64,000 nucleotides of DNA. Origin: Phaeoceros laevis (lineage: Eukaryota; Anthocerotophyta; Anthocerotopsida; Notothyladales). Positions 33,706 through 53,242 of this stretch are shown here, piece by piece (position 1 is the first letter of the stretch; the number at the start of each line of letters is the position of its first letter). Below the pieces are notes generated by a model that saw only the letters and a program-made list of their open reading frames with translations, was not told the origin of the DNA and made no database searches. The position numbers were made by a program, and so were the translations under genes. Where the stretch lies: the NCBI GenBank assembly GCA_049999765.1, contig JBNGIQ010009158.1:1-64000 (forward strand), written 5' to 3'.

Positions 33706-34458
33706 TCAGCCCATGCTCGGATGACGCCATTGTCGATCACTCCGCACTGTGTCCTGGTGTCCTGGTATAGTTTTCCAAGTACGTAGAGGTTGAAGAAGCA
33801 GCAGAAGCAGATTTCTGTAAGTTGGCAGTCCGATAGTCCGATAAGCGTCATTGAACGCCTTGTATTAGCATAGAGAGAGAGTGGTTCCGAGGTGAACGTG
33901 CGGTTACTTCCCACGGCACCAAGCTGGCACCCAAGATCCACTGCGGGTCAAACGGTGAAGCAATGCACGCGATCGTGGGTACGCTATTGGTATAGCATGC
34001 TCGGCGTGGGCGGTGCTAGCGGTGCCTTGTAGTGCCATAATCAGCGATCTCAGCCTGTTGTGCACTGACAAAGAGCTGGACTGGCAGCTACAGCGTGAGG
34101 TGGTGGCCAGGACCTGTACGAAAATTCCGAGACGTGTAGTTGCGCATCAACGAGTGCACCAGAGAGTGAAGTGGCTCCACCTCGAATGATTGACCTGTCA
34201 GGATGGTGGAACTTCCGCTGGATGTTTTCATGATGAGACATGGGGATGAGGCGGCAGCTCTAGGAGCAATTTCATTGACAGCATGTGGAGGAGCTTAGAT
34301 GAAGAGGCGAGGGACTTGTGCTCCTTAGGTTGGTCAGGCTTAACCTGGCCAATTCGGAATGTGCTGCATGCCACCGGCTCCTCTAAGTGAATAGTGAAGG
34401 ATTATCGGCCAGGGCACTGTGGCAGCAAGCGTACTGCACCTCTGAAGCCGACGGCCGG
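33706..34458. other. Spacer between ENDOV and the WAT1-like gene
   Basis: No gene recognised; presumably the 3' flank of ENDOV and the promoter of the transporter gene. Confidence 0.35.
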
Positions 34459-36288
34459 ATGGCATCGGACACCAGGAATGCCCACCTGGCTTTGGTTCTG
34501 GTGCAAACTGCGTATGGGGGTTACCATGTGATAGCGAAGCTGGCACTAAGTGTAGGAGTTAACCAGCTAGTCTTCTGTGTGATCCGGGATCTTCTAGCTT
34601 TGACAATACTTGGACCGCTGGCCTACACCAAGGAGAGGTGCGTCTGCAATTCCACCGACAGTTACACGAAAATGGGACAACAGAAGCACAGTCTTCTGGC
34701 TTACAGGGCTAGGCCTGCTATTGCTGAGCTATGTTCACTGCCATGTGCAGGAGGATCCGTCCACCCATGTCTGCGAGGTTTCTCCTGAGCTTCTTCTTTC
34801 TTGGTTTCACTGGGTAAGCCACTACGGTAGAATGAAGCTTCCACCCTCATTGTGCCGTCGTTCTCCTCAATTTTGTTCAAGCTATTTTTTTCGCACTGCA
34901 TTGAACCTTTTCAGCATGTTCTGGCAGAGTATTTGCAAATCAGCTACTCTTCATGGTTGGCCTCAACCTAACTTCTCCTGGGCATGCGGCATCACTACAA
35001 CCCGCCATTCCAGTCTTCACATTTCTGCTGGCGCTGCTGAGCGGGTCTGGTCTCCTCACCAATGCTGCTCCTGATTGTAACATGGCCTCGATATTGCCGT
35101 TTTGTGTCGTAGTCACCTGTTGTGAAAAACCAAGTACAGAGAAGGAGTGGCAAAGGACGTACTTATGTTGTAAGGATTGGGTGGCAAACACTGCTGCCAT
35201 GCAGGTCAGAGACTGTTCAGTGGCACAGACATGATGGGAAAGCCAAGGTGGCTGGCATTTCGCTGTGCGTAATGGGGGCTCTATTGATGGCCTCATATAA
35301 AGGCCCTGCAGTTATTGGAGACGGCTTTTCAGATATGAACATGCTGGGAGCCATCGGGGGAAAACCATCACCCGAGCCAGTAGGCTGGCTGGCTACGGCA
35401 CTGATCAGCTGGGGAGTGGATATGTGGCACATAGGCATCCTGTGCCTGTTAGGGAACTGTATATGTATGGCAGCGTACTTGGCTGTTCAGGTGCGGAGGA
35501 AATCAGAGCTGCTCCCCCGTGCCTTCCAGCGGTTTGAGGCTTGTGAGTACGATGGTCCTCATTGATATGCTCGGTTTGTGGCAGGCACCTCTTTTGGGAC
35601 AGTACCCAGCAGCCCTGTCTGTCACAGCGTTCTCATATCTATTCGGAGCCCTGTTGATGGGCCTCACAGGGCTAATTGGAGCAAAAGACGCTTCGGACTG
35701 GATCTTGACAAAAGCAGAGGTCGTCTCTGTTGTTTATGCAGTAAGTTGCAACACAGAGGGAAAATAAGAGCACCTTCTTGTGTGTCTCCTTGCCTCTTGT
35801 GCTACGTGACTTAGTCTCTGTTTTTATGCAGGGGTGTATCGCTTCGGCTCTGAACTATGGGCTTTTGACATGGGCAAACAAGGTTCTAGGGCCGTCGCTG
35901 GTGTCACTCTACATACCACTTCAACCCCTAGCTTCTGCCGTTCTGTCCCGAGTATTCCTGGGATGCTCGATCTACCTGGGAAGGTAATGCAAGCAAGAAG
36001 ATATGATGCTTGTGCGCCAAGTTTTATGCCGACGTCTCACCTGTGTGCATTCCCTGACGGTTTTGTTGGTTCAGCATTTTGGGAGGGTCGCTCATCATCG
36101 GCGGACTCTACTCTGTCACCTGGGGCCGGAGAGAGGCGGAGCGGCTGCAACCGAGCCACCGGCGGGTCAGTATGAAAGGGGAGCCGCACATCAGCGACCC
36201 TCTGCTCAAAGTGGTGTACCAAAAAGGGGCGACGTCCCTGCCTACTCATGGCTGGTCCATGCCCCGAGAGAAAGACAGCCTCCACTGA
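34459..36288 (+). CDS. WAT1-related EamA-type membrane transporter
   Basis: Seven exons (34459-34637, 34751-34813, 34928-35044, 35205-35490, 35585-35740, 35832-35983, 36075-36288) give 388 residues, the usual size for plant WAT1/UMAMIT proteins. The frame shows about ten hydrophobic segments in two EamA halves. Marker motifs are [83 protein letters not shown] and [27 protein letters not shown], followed by [15 protein letters not shown]. The C-terminal ~60 residues are a hydrophilic tail. Members move auxin, amino acids or other small metabolites across the plasma membrane or tonoplast; the substrate cannot be predicted. A longer N-terminus from an ATG-less upstream extension is possible but less family-like. 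Confidence 0.92.
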
Positions 36289-37426
36289 ATCCGCTGACAC
36301 GACCGACACCAGCCTCTGTCCTGACGGCACCAGCGGCTTGGTGCCCTGTGCGTGCGAGATATGGGCCCTTAGGGGAAACAAAAAGAAGAGAACACAAAGA
36401 GAAGAGAACAGGGGGAAGACGTGTTTGTCCGAGGACCTTGAAGTTCTGCAGTGTGTTACCGTCCTGGCTAGAGACAACTGATAAGCCGCTTTGTCCATCA
36501 TCTCCATCTTGTAGGAAAGAAAGAGAGCACAGTTAGTCAAGTCGACTCCAGTCTGCTCGCTGTCTTTTGATGAGAGCTGGCTGTCGTCCTGGCTGCGTGA
36601 TAAGCAATGGGAGTGGCCTGTCATGATGCCGCAATGAGGAGACGTGAGAGATGCTGTGCTGTGCATGTACGAGCGGGTCAGGGCCCTGCCGCGCTCCATG
36701 TGATAAAGGCACCCACACATGCCCCTTGCTTAAAACTGGGCCGGCCTGCTGAGAGAGCCGGGCTGTGCAAATCTCCCGCTGGAACTAGCTAGGCAGTGCA
36801 TCTGCTCCGATATCAACTGTGGAAATTGGGATGAGGACCCCCATACGGGCCCCCGATTTGGCCGGAATCTTCCCCAATTCCACCGGCGCCTCCTTAACTG
36901 CAAGCTAATGGCTGGTCACGAGTGTGCAGTAACAGCCCGGACTTGCTATCCACTCCGGACGTCTTGCTGACACCGCACCTCTAGCAGAACTAGGCTGGCT
37001 GGCTGGCCTGCCTGCCATGGCTCAGGCTGCCAGGCTCATCAGGCTGCCATGGCTCAGGCTGCCAGGCTTCTCGCTTTGACCACATTGGACCCAGATGCTA
37101 CTACATATACAACCTACAAATAAATGCAGAATCCCTTCAAGTAGTTAGTAAGGGATAATATGCCTATAGGACTCCACTTGGGCAGTGGGCACGGAAGCGC
37201 TTCATGGGTGTGCCATTGAAGGGCAGGGCTGATGCAGGGTTTGGAGCGATGGAGATGCCCATGGACCTTTGACAATCATTTTTGTAAGAAGAGTTCAAGG
37301 ATGTAGAAAATGAAATAAAAACTATTCATTTGGGTTAGTGACACAATACATTGAGTAATTGGAATAGAATTCCACTTATCGTCACCCTAAATTCTAGTTA
37401 TGTCTCTTCTTAGCCCTTGCATGAGT

Positions 37427-37800
37427 GAATTTATTTATTTATTTATTTATCATTAGGCGTATGCAGCCCGGAGGCCATGACGCCTCAATGTGAATAAAAA
37501 ACATGAGTGAATGGTCTCATTGGGAAAGCGCAAAAGAAAGAGGATTAGAGCAAACAAAATATCAATTCTAGATAGCTATATCAATAAGCCTAAGTTAAGT
37601 AGTCGCTAATAGCCTTGAAGTAAGAAAGAAGTTTATTCCTGAGTTTGGGAACACTAAGAAGTTGGCGGATACCGTGGTGAGAGCCTTGAAAAATCCGTTT
37701 CCATGTGTTGCAAGTAGCCATACACTTGCCAAGGATATGGTGATGAGTTTCTTTTGAAGACTTGCATTTCCAGCAAAATGGATTCTATGCAATGTTAACC
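37427..37800 (-). mobile_element. LINE 3' remnant with (AAAT)n tail
   Basis: On the minus strand a frame reads CWKCKSSKETHHHILGKC, a CxxC...H...C knuckle like that after plant LINE reverse transcriptases, and stops at 37590-37592. About 140 bases further in the minus-strand direction an (AAAT)n tract (37427-37451) resembles the simple-repeat tail of a non-LTR element. No RT core is left. Confidence 0.45.
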
Positions 37801-38410
37801 TCCTACACTAAGCTCCAATAGCCATAGTGAATGAGTAAATGGAATTAGAGGTATGAATGGATTTAGTGGTTGTGAGGGGCTGTCACCCTTAGAATGACAA
37901 ATAAATGAATGAACAAACTAAGAAGTGATTGTATGAAAGAACGAATTGATAGATTGCCATGACCAATAGTATGCTTCACATTGTTCACAAATCTGCCACC
38001 TCCCTTTGTGCTGGGTGGCGGCGGCGGTGATGTTTGCACTTCAAGTCTTTTATTTCCTGATCTCTTTCTCCAGATGGAAATTCTTCTTTTGGATGCATTC
38101 TGTTGTCCAAGGCATTTCTAAGTTGCTCTAGCTACTACCTAGAGCAGATGTAATCACCGTCTTTTTTTTTGAGAGACTGCATGTTGGTGCACATAGGTTG
38201 AGCAGATCACTCAGTGGCACTCCAACTCCACATGGTCATCCTTGTAAGATAGGGATTCGCCCATGATACCAAGCATAATGATTGTGATTGTTGATCCCTA
38301 GAAGGATGCAATGCCAATGTTTTGTTTGAGTGCTCTTCTTTCTAGCTATTACTAACTTATGAAAATACAAAGGTTGGAGTGTGTTTCCAGCAACAGGAAA
38401 GAGGGTACCC

Positions 38411-38518
38411 TTTTGTACATTTTATGAATTATACTGACTATATATCGAGGTCATTACTACCCTCTTTTGTACATTTTATGAATTATACTAACTATATATC
38501 GAGGTCATTACATCTTGC
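38411..38518. repeat. Two-copy tandem duplication, 54-bp unit
   Basis: The sequence starting TTTTGTACATTTTATGAATT at 38411 is repeated at 38465 with only one or two differences over the unit. Confidence 0.8.
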
Positions 38519-39431
38519 CTGCTGTTACGTGCTCTACACGAATGACCGGCCGTCTACTTGTAACCAATGCTTGTTGCAACCTATATGCACTTGGACGAAA
38601 TCCCTATTCTTGTATCAGGGTAGGAAAGGATTCCAAAAGGAAGGAAGGTAATTCATTTAATGGATTTGGATTTAAATTACAGAGAGATGAAAACCAAGAA
38701 AACTTTTTTCGGTGTAGCGCATTTACCACGTAGGCGAACTGGCAAACACTACAGCTTCCATGCAATTGCCACATAGTCTAGGTGAACCGGCGGCAAACGC
38801 CGGGTCAACTGGCTCCAGACCCTGACCTCATATGCGTGAAGTTTCATGACGAGGCATGCCCGGCCGCAAATGTGACGTGACAATTGCAACAAGCTCACAG
38901 GACATACGAAGGCGAGTAGAGCTGTAGCCTATCTTGCCCAATCTGCTGTGGATCAGTTCTTTCGTTTCGTAGAGAGAGGTAGGTAGCTTACTCGAGCCTT
39001 TTACACGAGTGAAAGGCGCAATGTATTTATTTTCTTTCTCTACAAACGAAGAGGGTAGGGTAGCAGGACCGACTACAGAAGCTTCTCCTCACTTTGGCAG
39101 CAACGGTGTGCCTCCCAGTAGGGCACGGCGACAGACGGTGATGCCGGACGGAGGCGTTGCTCGATCACCGTAGGCACGCACTGATGTTTGCATATAGAGC
39201 TGAGTAGATTTCAGGCGGGCGAACCCGTAGGTGCTGGACCTAGACGGCCAGGCAAGGAGATCTCAAGAGGAAGAAAGGGTTGGCACGGTGGCACTTCCAG
39301 GCCTCGGTGCCGCTGCTGGCATGGTGATGGACGCTGTCTGATGCTTGCATGTAGAGCTGAGCGGATTCCAGGCCCATCGCGCGTCGGTAGGAGATCTATA
39401 AGGAAGGGTTTGTACCACGCAACGAGGTTTA

Positions 39432-43187
<3,756 letters not shown>

Positions 43188-45107
43188 GTAGGTTTGTGCT
43201 TAGAATGATGGCCGCTGTGCCTCCATAGCATTGAGCTGGTAGATGACCTGGTGCCTCGGCATGGGTCAGATACGTGGATTACTGGAAGAGTTGTTACCTC
43301 GTGTTTGTTCTTTTCGGGTAAATGGAATCTGTCTCAATCTGTAGTTCTTTTCCTCATCCCGTGTTTCCTTTTTGTTCAGGACTTAACATTTTTGTTGTGG
43401 GTGTGGAGGAATGAGAATGGTAGCAAAAGTGGTTGACAACAAGTGGGAGTGTGAGGGTAGCTTGTCCAGTGGCCTGTGATGTTCAGACACATCTCAGGAG
43501 TGAGTAGGGATGAGGGCTGTCATGTTATGATGTAGATCATTCTGGTCATGAGGAACAGGGCTTGTCGTTTGCTACAGCTGCAGGTTGTTCACATGGAATG
43601 TCCTACAACAAGTTAGAGCCTTTGCTCATCTCTGGGCCCTTCGGTGGGTGCAGGGCCGAGACGTCTTTGGTGGAAACTTTGGAAGGAATCCTAGCTCTTC
43701 CAGGACATCGAAAGAGTGAGCATGTTGAAGGGAGCTGGGCATTGTATTCGGGTTCCCATCACTTGTATTATTTTGTTGCTTTGAGATGTAATTGTCGGAG
43801 GGATGGATGCGATGTAAGATGAGAATTTACCTGAGCATTACCGTGGCTAGCGTGGATTGCGGCAAGGTGTCCTGGTAGCTACCCATGTCGAGGGAGATTC
43901 AGTTCATTTTCGAAGTACTTTTGTAGGCAGTTGCCTGTCATTCTGGATTTCTTTTCAGTGTTTGCAGGCATTGTAGGTAGTGTGGTTTGCTCTGCCAAGT
44001 CTGATGCTTGTCATCAGGTCACTGTGTGGAGTTTGTGGGTTTCATGAGAACTCACTGCATGTGAGAGGGCTTTGCCTTGGCAAAGTTCATGATGGAGCAC
44101 AATAAGTTTACCCCTTTCTCAGGTTCACCAAGTTACAAAGGTCGGGATGGGGTAAGTTTCTTTTCATTTTGATTGCAGGGAGTTTTTTCTGTGCTACTAC
44201 TTAAAGCCAGGAACTGTCTGGGCAGTTCCTGGGCAGTTCGAAAACTTAGCAGTTTAACAGGTATCTGGTTTTATAATGGCCAAGCTGGGTGTTGAGAAAA
44301 CTGTTTAGTTCTGTGTCTTGGCTGGATTTGGGCTGGATTTTGGCCTGTTTATTTCTACCCTTTTGTGCTATTGCCCGTGCTAGCTGTCCCAGAACCCACT
44401 CATATAAAGAGAACTGGTTACGTGGTCTTTGACAGATTAGAGTTCCATCAGTTCCCTTGGATATGAGAATCGTGAATGAGGTTGCACTGTTCCGGTTTGT
44501 ACAGAGAAGCACAGGGGAACATGCGACTTCTGTTGCCAGTATGCTAGAGCTGAACTTAGAACTTGCAGGAAGCATGTGCCCTAATTGCTGATCGAATCTG
44601 TGACTCTAGCTGCATGATGAGATGGCGCATTTTCCGTCTATGTTATATACATTTGATGTTCTTGTGGCCTGAGCCTTTGAATGGCATTTGCTTGTGCATG
44701 AGAATGCCGTGTGCAATTACAACGGGGTCCGGTCTGATCTGACTGTCACAGGGTGATGTGTGCGTTCAGATCCTTCCTACAGCCCCAGCCGAAGCCCCAA
44801 CTGAAGTTAATAACACCACAGAAACATCACGTGCATCGATGTACCGGCGGAAGTCTTCTATCTCAGCAAAGTGAACACATTTGAATATTGAACTCGCCTG
44901 TTGCGAACATCTTTCTTGGATTGGATGGGTGTGTTGGTGCTTACCGTACCTACACGGTGTACAATCTTGTGCTAATTTTGTTTACCCTGCCCGGAGCTGC
45001 AAACCATCACACATTTGTGGTGGACGTTCGGGCTCTCGATTTATTAGGGGTCGGCACTCCTCGCAAATAATGAATCAAGAATACCTATCAAGTCTACCAT
45101 GGTCTGA
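43188..45107. other. Gene-free 1.9-kb spacer, CK1 3' side
   Basis: No coding gene or known repeat recognised. The first part is probably CK1 3'-UTR; the end near 45107 is the 3' flank of the convergent IFRD gene. Frames at 43562-43822 and 44246-44575 have no domain. Confidence 0.4.
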
Positions 45108-46364
45108 CTACTCGTCCTGAATGCACAAATAGTACTCCTTCCTAGCCCGACCAGTGTTTCGAAGCAGGGTTTGTGCTCTTTCAGTAAGTTCGTTAGCCCG
45201 CCTGCAGGCCGACCTGGTTTTCCTTAATGCAGCGGGCTGCTTGAAGTCCTGAGACGGTGAAGCGGATGCCTCCTGCACCCGCTTCTTCGGCACGAACTCG
45301 AAAATGTGGTGCAGCAGCCTGTTGTGTTGCATGTGCCGAGGCAGTCCCGCTCCCAAAAACTCTTGCAGAAAGGTAAACTGTACGGTGTGAAACCATGTCC
45401 GAATGAGGACTTTGCCCCCTTGCGGAAGCATGTATTGCGTTGCATCCGGCTTGGAAGCCTCCGGGAGACCTGCTGATGATGGCGCGGCTTCTAGCTCCGA
45501 TGCATCCGGAGGTGCGCACTCGGCAAGTACGGCGAGGGCATGGCCGGCTGCCGACCGCTCCGGTTGAGATGGCTCTTCCGAGCGGGCCAGGGAGACCAGG
45601 CGAGGCCCTCGCATCTGCCTGTGATGCGCAATTCTGTGTGGAGCGAGGGTTGTGATTAGAACGGTCCAGGAAACGAGAGCGGCAGCAGCGACGGCAGCAT
45701 CAGCCTGCGTGTGCTGGCTGATCGACCATAGCCAATCGAGCAGCAGGATGTCCTCGGCTTCGATGTCCAGGTCCCCTGTGTGCATCCCGGCGACAGCCAG
45801 AATCGCAACGGCTTCCAGTGCTGCACAGGCCGGACGGCAATCCTCCCCCTGCGCTCGGTGCTGGAGCAGTGGTGATATCTCCTTGATAAGGGAGGGTAAC
45901 CCTAGGCTGATATCCTCTGCCATGGCTAGGACCAGGAGTCCCAGAGCTCTGCAGGCCAAGGTCAACTCGGTGGATGTGGCGTCTTCCCGCTCCAGGATAC
46001 CTGCAAGTGCGCGGACCAGCGCTTGACCCCTTTCCGCCACGAACTCGGCCATCGGTTTCCTGTTGAATGCTCCGATGAGGCCCCGCAGGGCTGTCTCCCT
46101 CCCCACTGATTTCTTGCTCTCCAGAGCCTGGACGTGCTCATCTTCTTTGAGGAAGATCCAACTGTCCCTGGCAACAGAATCCCCTGGGCTGCCGTCTATC
46201 CAGGGTGATGTGAAGTAGCCTCTGCACCCGCTGCTTCTGTTTCCTACCGCCATACCCCTGACAATACCTCCTCTGCACCGAAGAGTGCCTACTCGTGTGA
46301 AGCCTGTGCAGGCAACGTATGTGTTGCTCTGTGAAGAGTAGCCTCCAAGCAGACGGCTAGGCAA
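45108..46364 (-). CDS. IFRD (interferon-related developmental regulator) family protein
   Basis: Single exon, 418 residues. The centre (about residues 85-300) is an all-helical, Ala/Leu-rich ARM-like region with GRETALRGLIGAF, LACRALGLLVLAM and AAAALVSWTVLITTL, matching the IFRD N-terminal domain. The C-terminal part has VLIRTWFHTVQFTFLQEFLG...GLPRHMQHNRLLHHIFEFVP and KKR, the conserved IFRD C-terminal block, and ends with a basic Arg/Lys-rich tail. Animal IFRD1 (TIS7/PC4) is a transcriptional co-regulator and ribosome-associated factor; plant roles are poorly defined. The first ~50 residues are Arg/Ser-rich without IFRD similarity, so an internal start (the Met in GMAVGNRSS) is possible. It is divergent from the UCP3-like gene. 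Confidence 0.85.
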   Translation of the reverse strand: MPSRLLGGYSSQSNTYVACTGFTRVGTLRCRGGIVRGMAVGNRSSGCRGYFTSPWIDGSPGDSVARDSWIFLKEDEHVQALESKKSVGRETALRGLIGAFNRKPMAEFVAERGQALVRALAGILEREDATSTELTLACRALGLLVLAMAEDISLGLPSLIKEISPLLQHRAQGEDCRPACAALEAVAILAVAGMHTGDLDIEAEDILLLDWLWSISQHTQADAAVAAAALVSWTVLITTLAPHRIAHHRQMRGPRLVSLARSEEPSQPERSAAGHALAVLAECAPPDASELEAAPSSAGLPEASKPDATQYMLPQGGKVLIRTWFHTVQFTFLQEFLGAGLPRHMQHNRLLHHIFEFVPKKRVQEASASPSQDFKQPAALRKTRSACRRANELTERAQTLLRNTGRARKEYYLCIQDE

Positions 46365-46640
46365 CAGAAGTCTAGGACTTGATTTTGGAGAATGCTTTCA
46401 TGGAAAGTTATCCCTGAAAAAGGAGGGCCGAGGGCAGAAGCGGCATATTGCGCATCAGAGATGCCATGTTAGACAGACGGGACCTGTGCTGGTTGACGTT
46501 CTTGGTACCTGAACGAGAGGCGGGCCCTGTGGTTGGCTGTTAGTTACACGGCAGTGACGGCACATGAGGAAGCGCTAGCCTGCAGAACAACGACCACAAT
46601 GTAGTCGTGGTCACCCAGGTTTTTCTTGGAGGACCCCGAG
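46365..46640. promoter_or_regulatory. Shared promoter spacer of IFRD and UCP3-like genes
   Basis: Only 276 bases lie between the two divergent start codons, so both promoters must be here. No specific motif was identified; the regulatory role is inferred from spacing. Confidence 0.45.
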
Positions 46641-47670
46641 ATGGCCCCTTCGCAGGCCACGGATCAAAGTCTGGGCCTGCGATTGCTCCTGACGTCCTCA
46701 TCGGCTGTCGTGTCCGAGGCTCTCACCTTTCCTATAGACATGACCAAGACCAGGCTCCAGCTGCAGGGAGAAGGAGGTGCTGCAGGAGCGGGTGCCAAAG
46801 GGGCTTACGGCACTGCTCTGCAGATTGTGGAGCAAGAGGGTGTTGTCGGTCTGTACAGAGGCCTATCTCCTGCCGTGATGCGCCACGCTTTCTACACAAG
46901 CAGCAGGATCGTCACCTATGAACAGTTGCGAGCTGTAGTACACCAAGGTGAAGCCGGTCATCGACCTTCTGTTGCTTCAACGGCGTTGCTGGGTGGTTTG
47001 TCCGGAATGTTTGCTCAGGTCAGTCTTGCTGTTGGGGGTCCGTTGCCAACTGCTCGACACTGCCTGAAGTGTCCTCCAGGGCAGCATAGCCGGCTCATTG
47101 GTAGGTGCTGAATTCGTGCAGATTATTGCAAGCCCTGCTGATCTGGTGAAGGTGCGAATGCAAGCTGATGGCCGACTAGTCAGCTCAGGTCAACCTCCTC
47201 GGTACCGTGGGATTGGGGATGCGTTTTCCAAGATAGTGAGAGCCGATGGTATTTTGGGGCTTTGGAGGGGGGTAGGCCCGAACGTGCAAAGGGCTTTTCT
47301 TGTCAACATGGGTGAGCTAGCTTGCTACGATCAAGCCAAGCGGCTCACAATTGAGCAGGGCTTGGCTGAGGACAACGTTTTTGCCCATACCATTGCATCA
47401 GTTATGTCGGGCCTTGCCGCTACAATTTTAAGCTGCCCTGCGGATGTCGTGAAGACTCGAATGATGAACCAGGCCTCCCACGCAGAAGCGATGAAAGGCC
47501 ATGTCTATAGAAACTCCTTCGATTGCTTGACCAAAACTGTCAAAGCAGAGGGCATTGGCGCACTGTGGAAGGGCTTTTGGCCCACATGGGCTCGGCTTGG
47601 TCCTTGGCAATTTGTTTTTTGGGTCTCCTACGAACAGTTACGCCGCATTTCTGGGCTGTCTTCCTTCTGA
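46641..47670 (+). CDS. UCP3/PUMP3-like mitochondrial carrier
   Basis: Two exons, 46641-47018 and 47122-47670, encode 308 residues. Three mitochondrial-carrier repeats are present, each with its PxD/ExxK/R signature: FPIDMTKTRLQ (Pro31), SPADLVKVRMQ (Pro131) and CPADVVKTRMM (Pro232). The closest group by motif is the plant uncoupling protein 3 (PUMP3) type: FLVNMGELACYDQAK, SGLAATILSCPADVV, and the C-terminal WKGFWPTWARLGPWQFVFWVSYEQ are characteristic. Such carriers sit in the inner mitochondrial membrane; plant UCPs move protons or C4 dicarboxylates and amino acids. The ATG at 46641 is used because no upstream in-frame ATG precedes it. It converges with RECQL3, 246 bases from its stop. Confidence 0.93.
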
Positions 47671-47916
47671 CACCTTGGTATGCGCCCCTCATTCATTCAT
47701 TAAGCAGAGTCGCAACTAGTAGGTGTGGCTACAGCATTCTCATCACAAGGGCAGCGAACCACCTTTGCTCCAGGGCACTGAGGTGCACTCAGATAATAAG
47801 CTAACCTTAAGAATTTTCGCATATGCCTGTACTCGCTCGAGCTTGTGTTGATGGATCTGAGCCAAGTTTTTGTGCCGGCCATGTGTTATGAAACAAATGA
47901 GGGCAGGCTTCCCCTT

Positions 47917-52222
<4,306 letters not shown>

Positions 52223-52912
52223 ACGGCGTCCTCTCAGCTCAGAAACAGTTCGAATATGTCACGGTGCAGCTGTTGTACCTGGGCACACTCCCGGCACCCA
52301 ACTTCCTACGGCTGAGAAGGGCTGTTTAAAACAGACTAATTTTTGACGATTGCAAAAACCCCTTCGTTGAAGCAGAGTTTAATTGTTCTGTTCTGGACAT
52401 GTGCACTGCCGACAAGGAAGGGCTCAACCAAAGCACGATGATTATGCTCAAACTAGTCGCGCTTCACAGGATGGCCTCCTATCATTTCCGGTCAAGAATG
52501 TGTCAAAGAGTTTAAACATGTAACACCCGCCACAAACGCTGACGCTCATAATATCCCGCAGCAATCCAGCCAGGAACTCCACGGCTCATGATTGAATTTG
52601 CCCCCTCTGTACACAGTCTGACCATGCTGTTACCAATTGTGATATATGCTCAATTTCGCCTACTTGTGAAGCTTCCGTGAACAACGTATCTACCCATGCT
52701 GGACACGGACCTGTCAAGACGTTTGGCGGCAAAAAAATGGCATGAGGACTAGCGATAGCAGTAGGCGCACATACTATAGAAACTGAGAGGACACTATGTC
52801 AAATCTACCTTCTCCGAACGGCTCGGACTGTTGGTTGCTGACAGTTGAGCCGGCTTGACGGCAAATCAAGCAAGCAAGGCACTCATGTTCACCCACATGG
52901 CTGTACATTCCA
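52223..52912. other. Spacer between RECQL3 and the PPR 3' region
   Basis: No gene recognised. It contains the RECQL3 promoter side (near 52223) and reaches the start of the tandemly duplicated PPR 3' unit. Confidence 0.4.
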
Positions 52913-53242
52913 ACCAGCATCATTACATATTTCATGTCGGTGAGTTAGCGAGGCTGCTCAAACGGCCGCTAGGACACCGCAGGCCATGAACGTGTTCATA
53001 TTCATGTATGGCTTGTGAATCTTTTCAGCCTGTATCTGGTCGAAGTCCCCAACGGCAAATGTGTGCACATCCTCCCCAACCAGCATCATGCCATCTTTCT
53101 CGTCGTTAAGGAGTGAGCGAGACTGCTCAAGAGGCCGCCAGGGCACCGCAGGTCATGAATGAGTTCATGTTGATGTAAAGGTTGTGAATCTGTTTACCCT
53201 GTATCTGGTCGAAGTCCCCAACAGCAAATGTGTGCACATCCG
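52911..53242 (-). repeat. Two 166-bp tandem units covering the PPR gene 3' end
   Basis: Unit 1 (52911-53076) and unit 2 (53077-53242) are clearly homologous. Unit 2 includes the stop codon of the PPR gene at 53127. Unit 1 encodes a near-copy of the C-terminus, DVHTFAVGDFDQIQ followed by a similar tail and a stop at 52958, but lies after the real stop. Confidence 0.8.
52958..53100 (-). pseudogene. Duplicated PPR C-terminal fragment behind the stop codon
   Basis: The frame EDVHTFAVGDFDQIQAEKIH plus tail repeats the last ~38 codons of the upstream PPR protein with several substitutions, and has its own stop. It has no repeats or start of its own, so it is a truncated duplicate, probably part of the PPR 3'-UTR. 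Confidence 0.75.

Larger units (their letters stand above)
36289..39431. other. Long repeat-derived spacer upstream of CK1
   Basis: No intact gene. It includes a 24-bp duplication with 32-bp period (37013-37036 and 37045-37068), a LINE relic (37427-37800), an exact-looking 54-bp tandem duplication (38411-38518), and a duplicated 36-bp block in the probable CK1 leader (39181-39216 and 39338-39373). The last ~250 bases are probably CK1 5'-UTR. Confidence 0.45.

Noticed and set aside
36037-36720. 227-codon minus-strand frame
   Set aside because: It overlaps the last exon and 3' flank of the WAT1-like gene on the other strand and has no domain.
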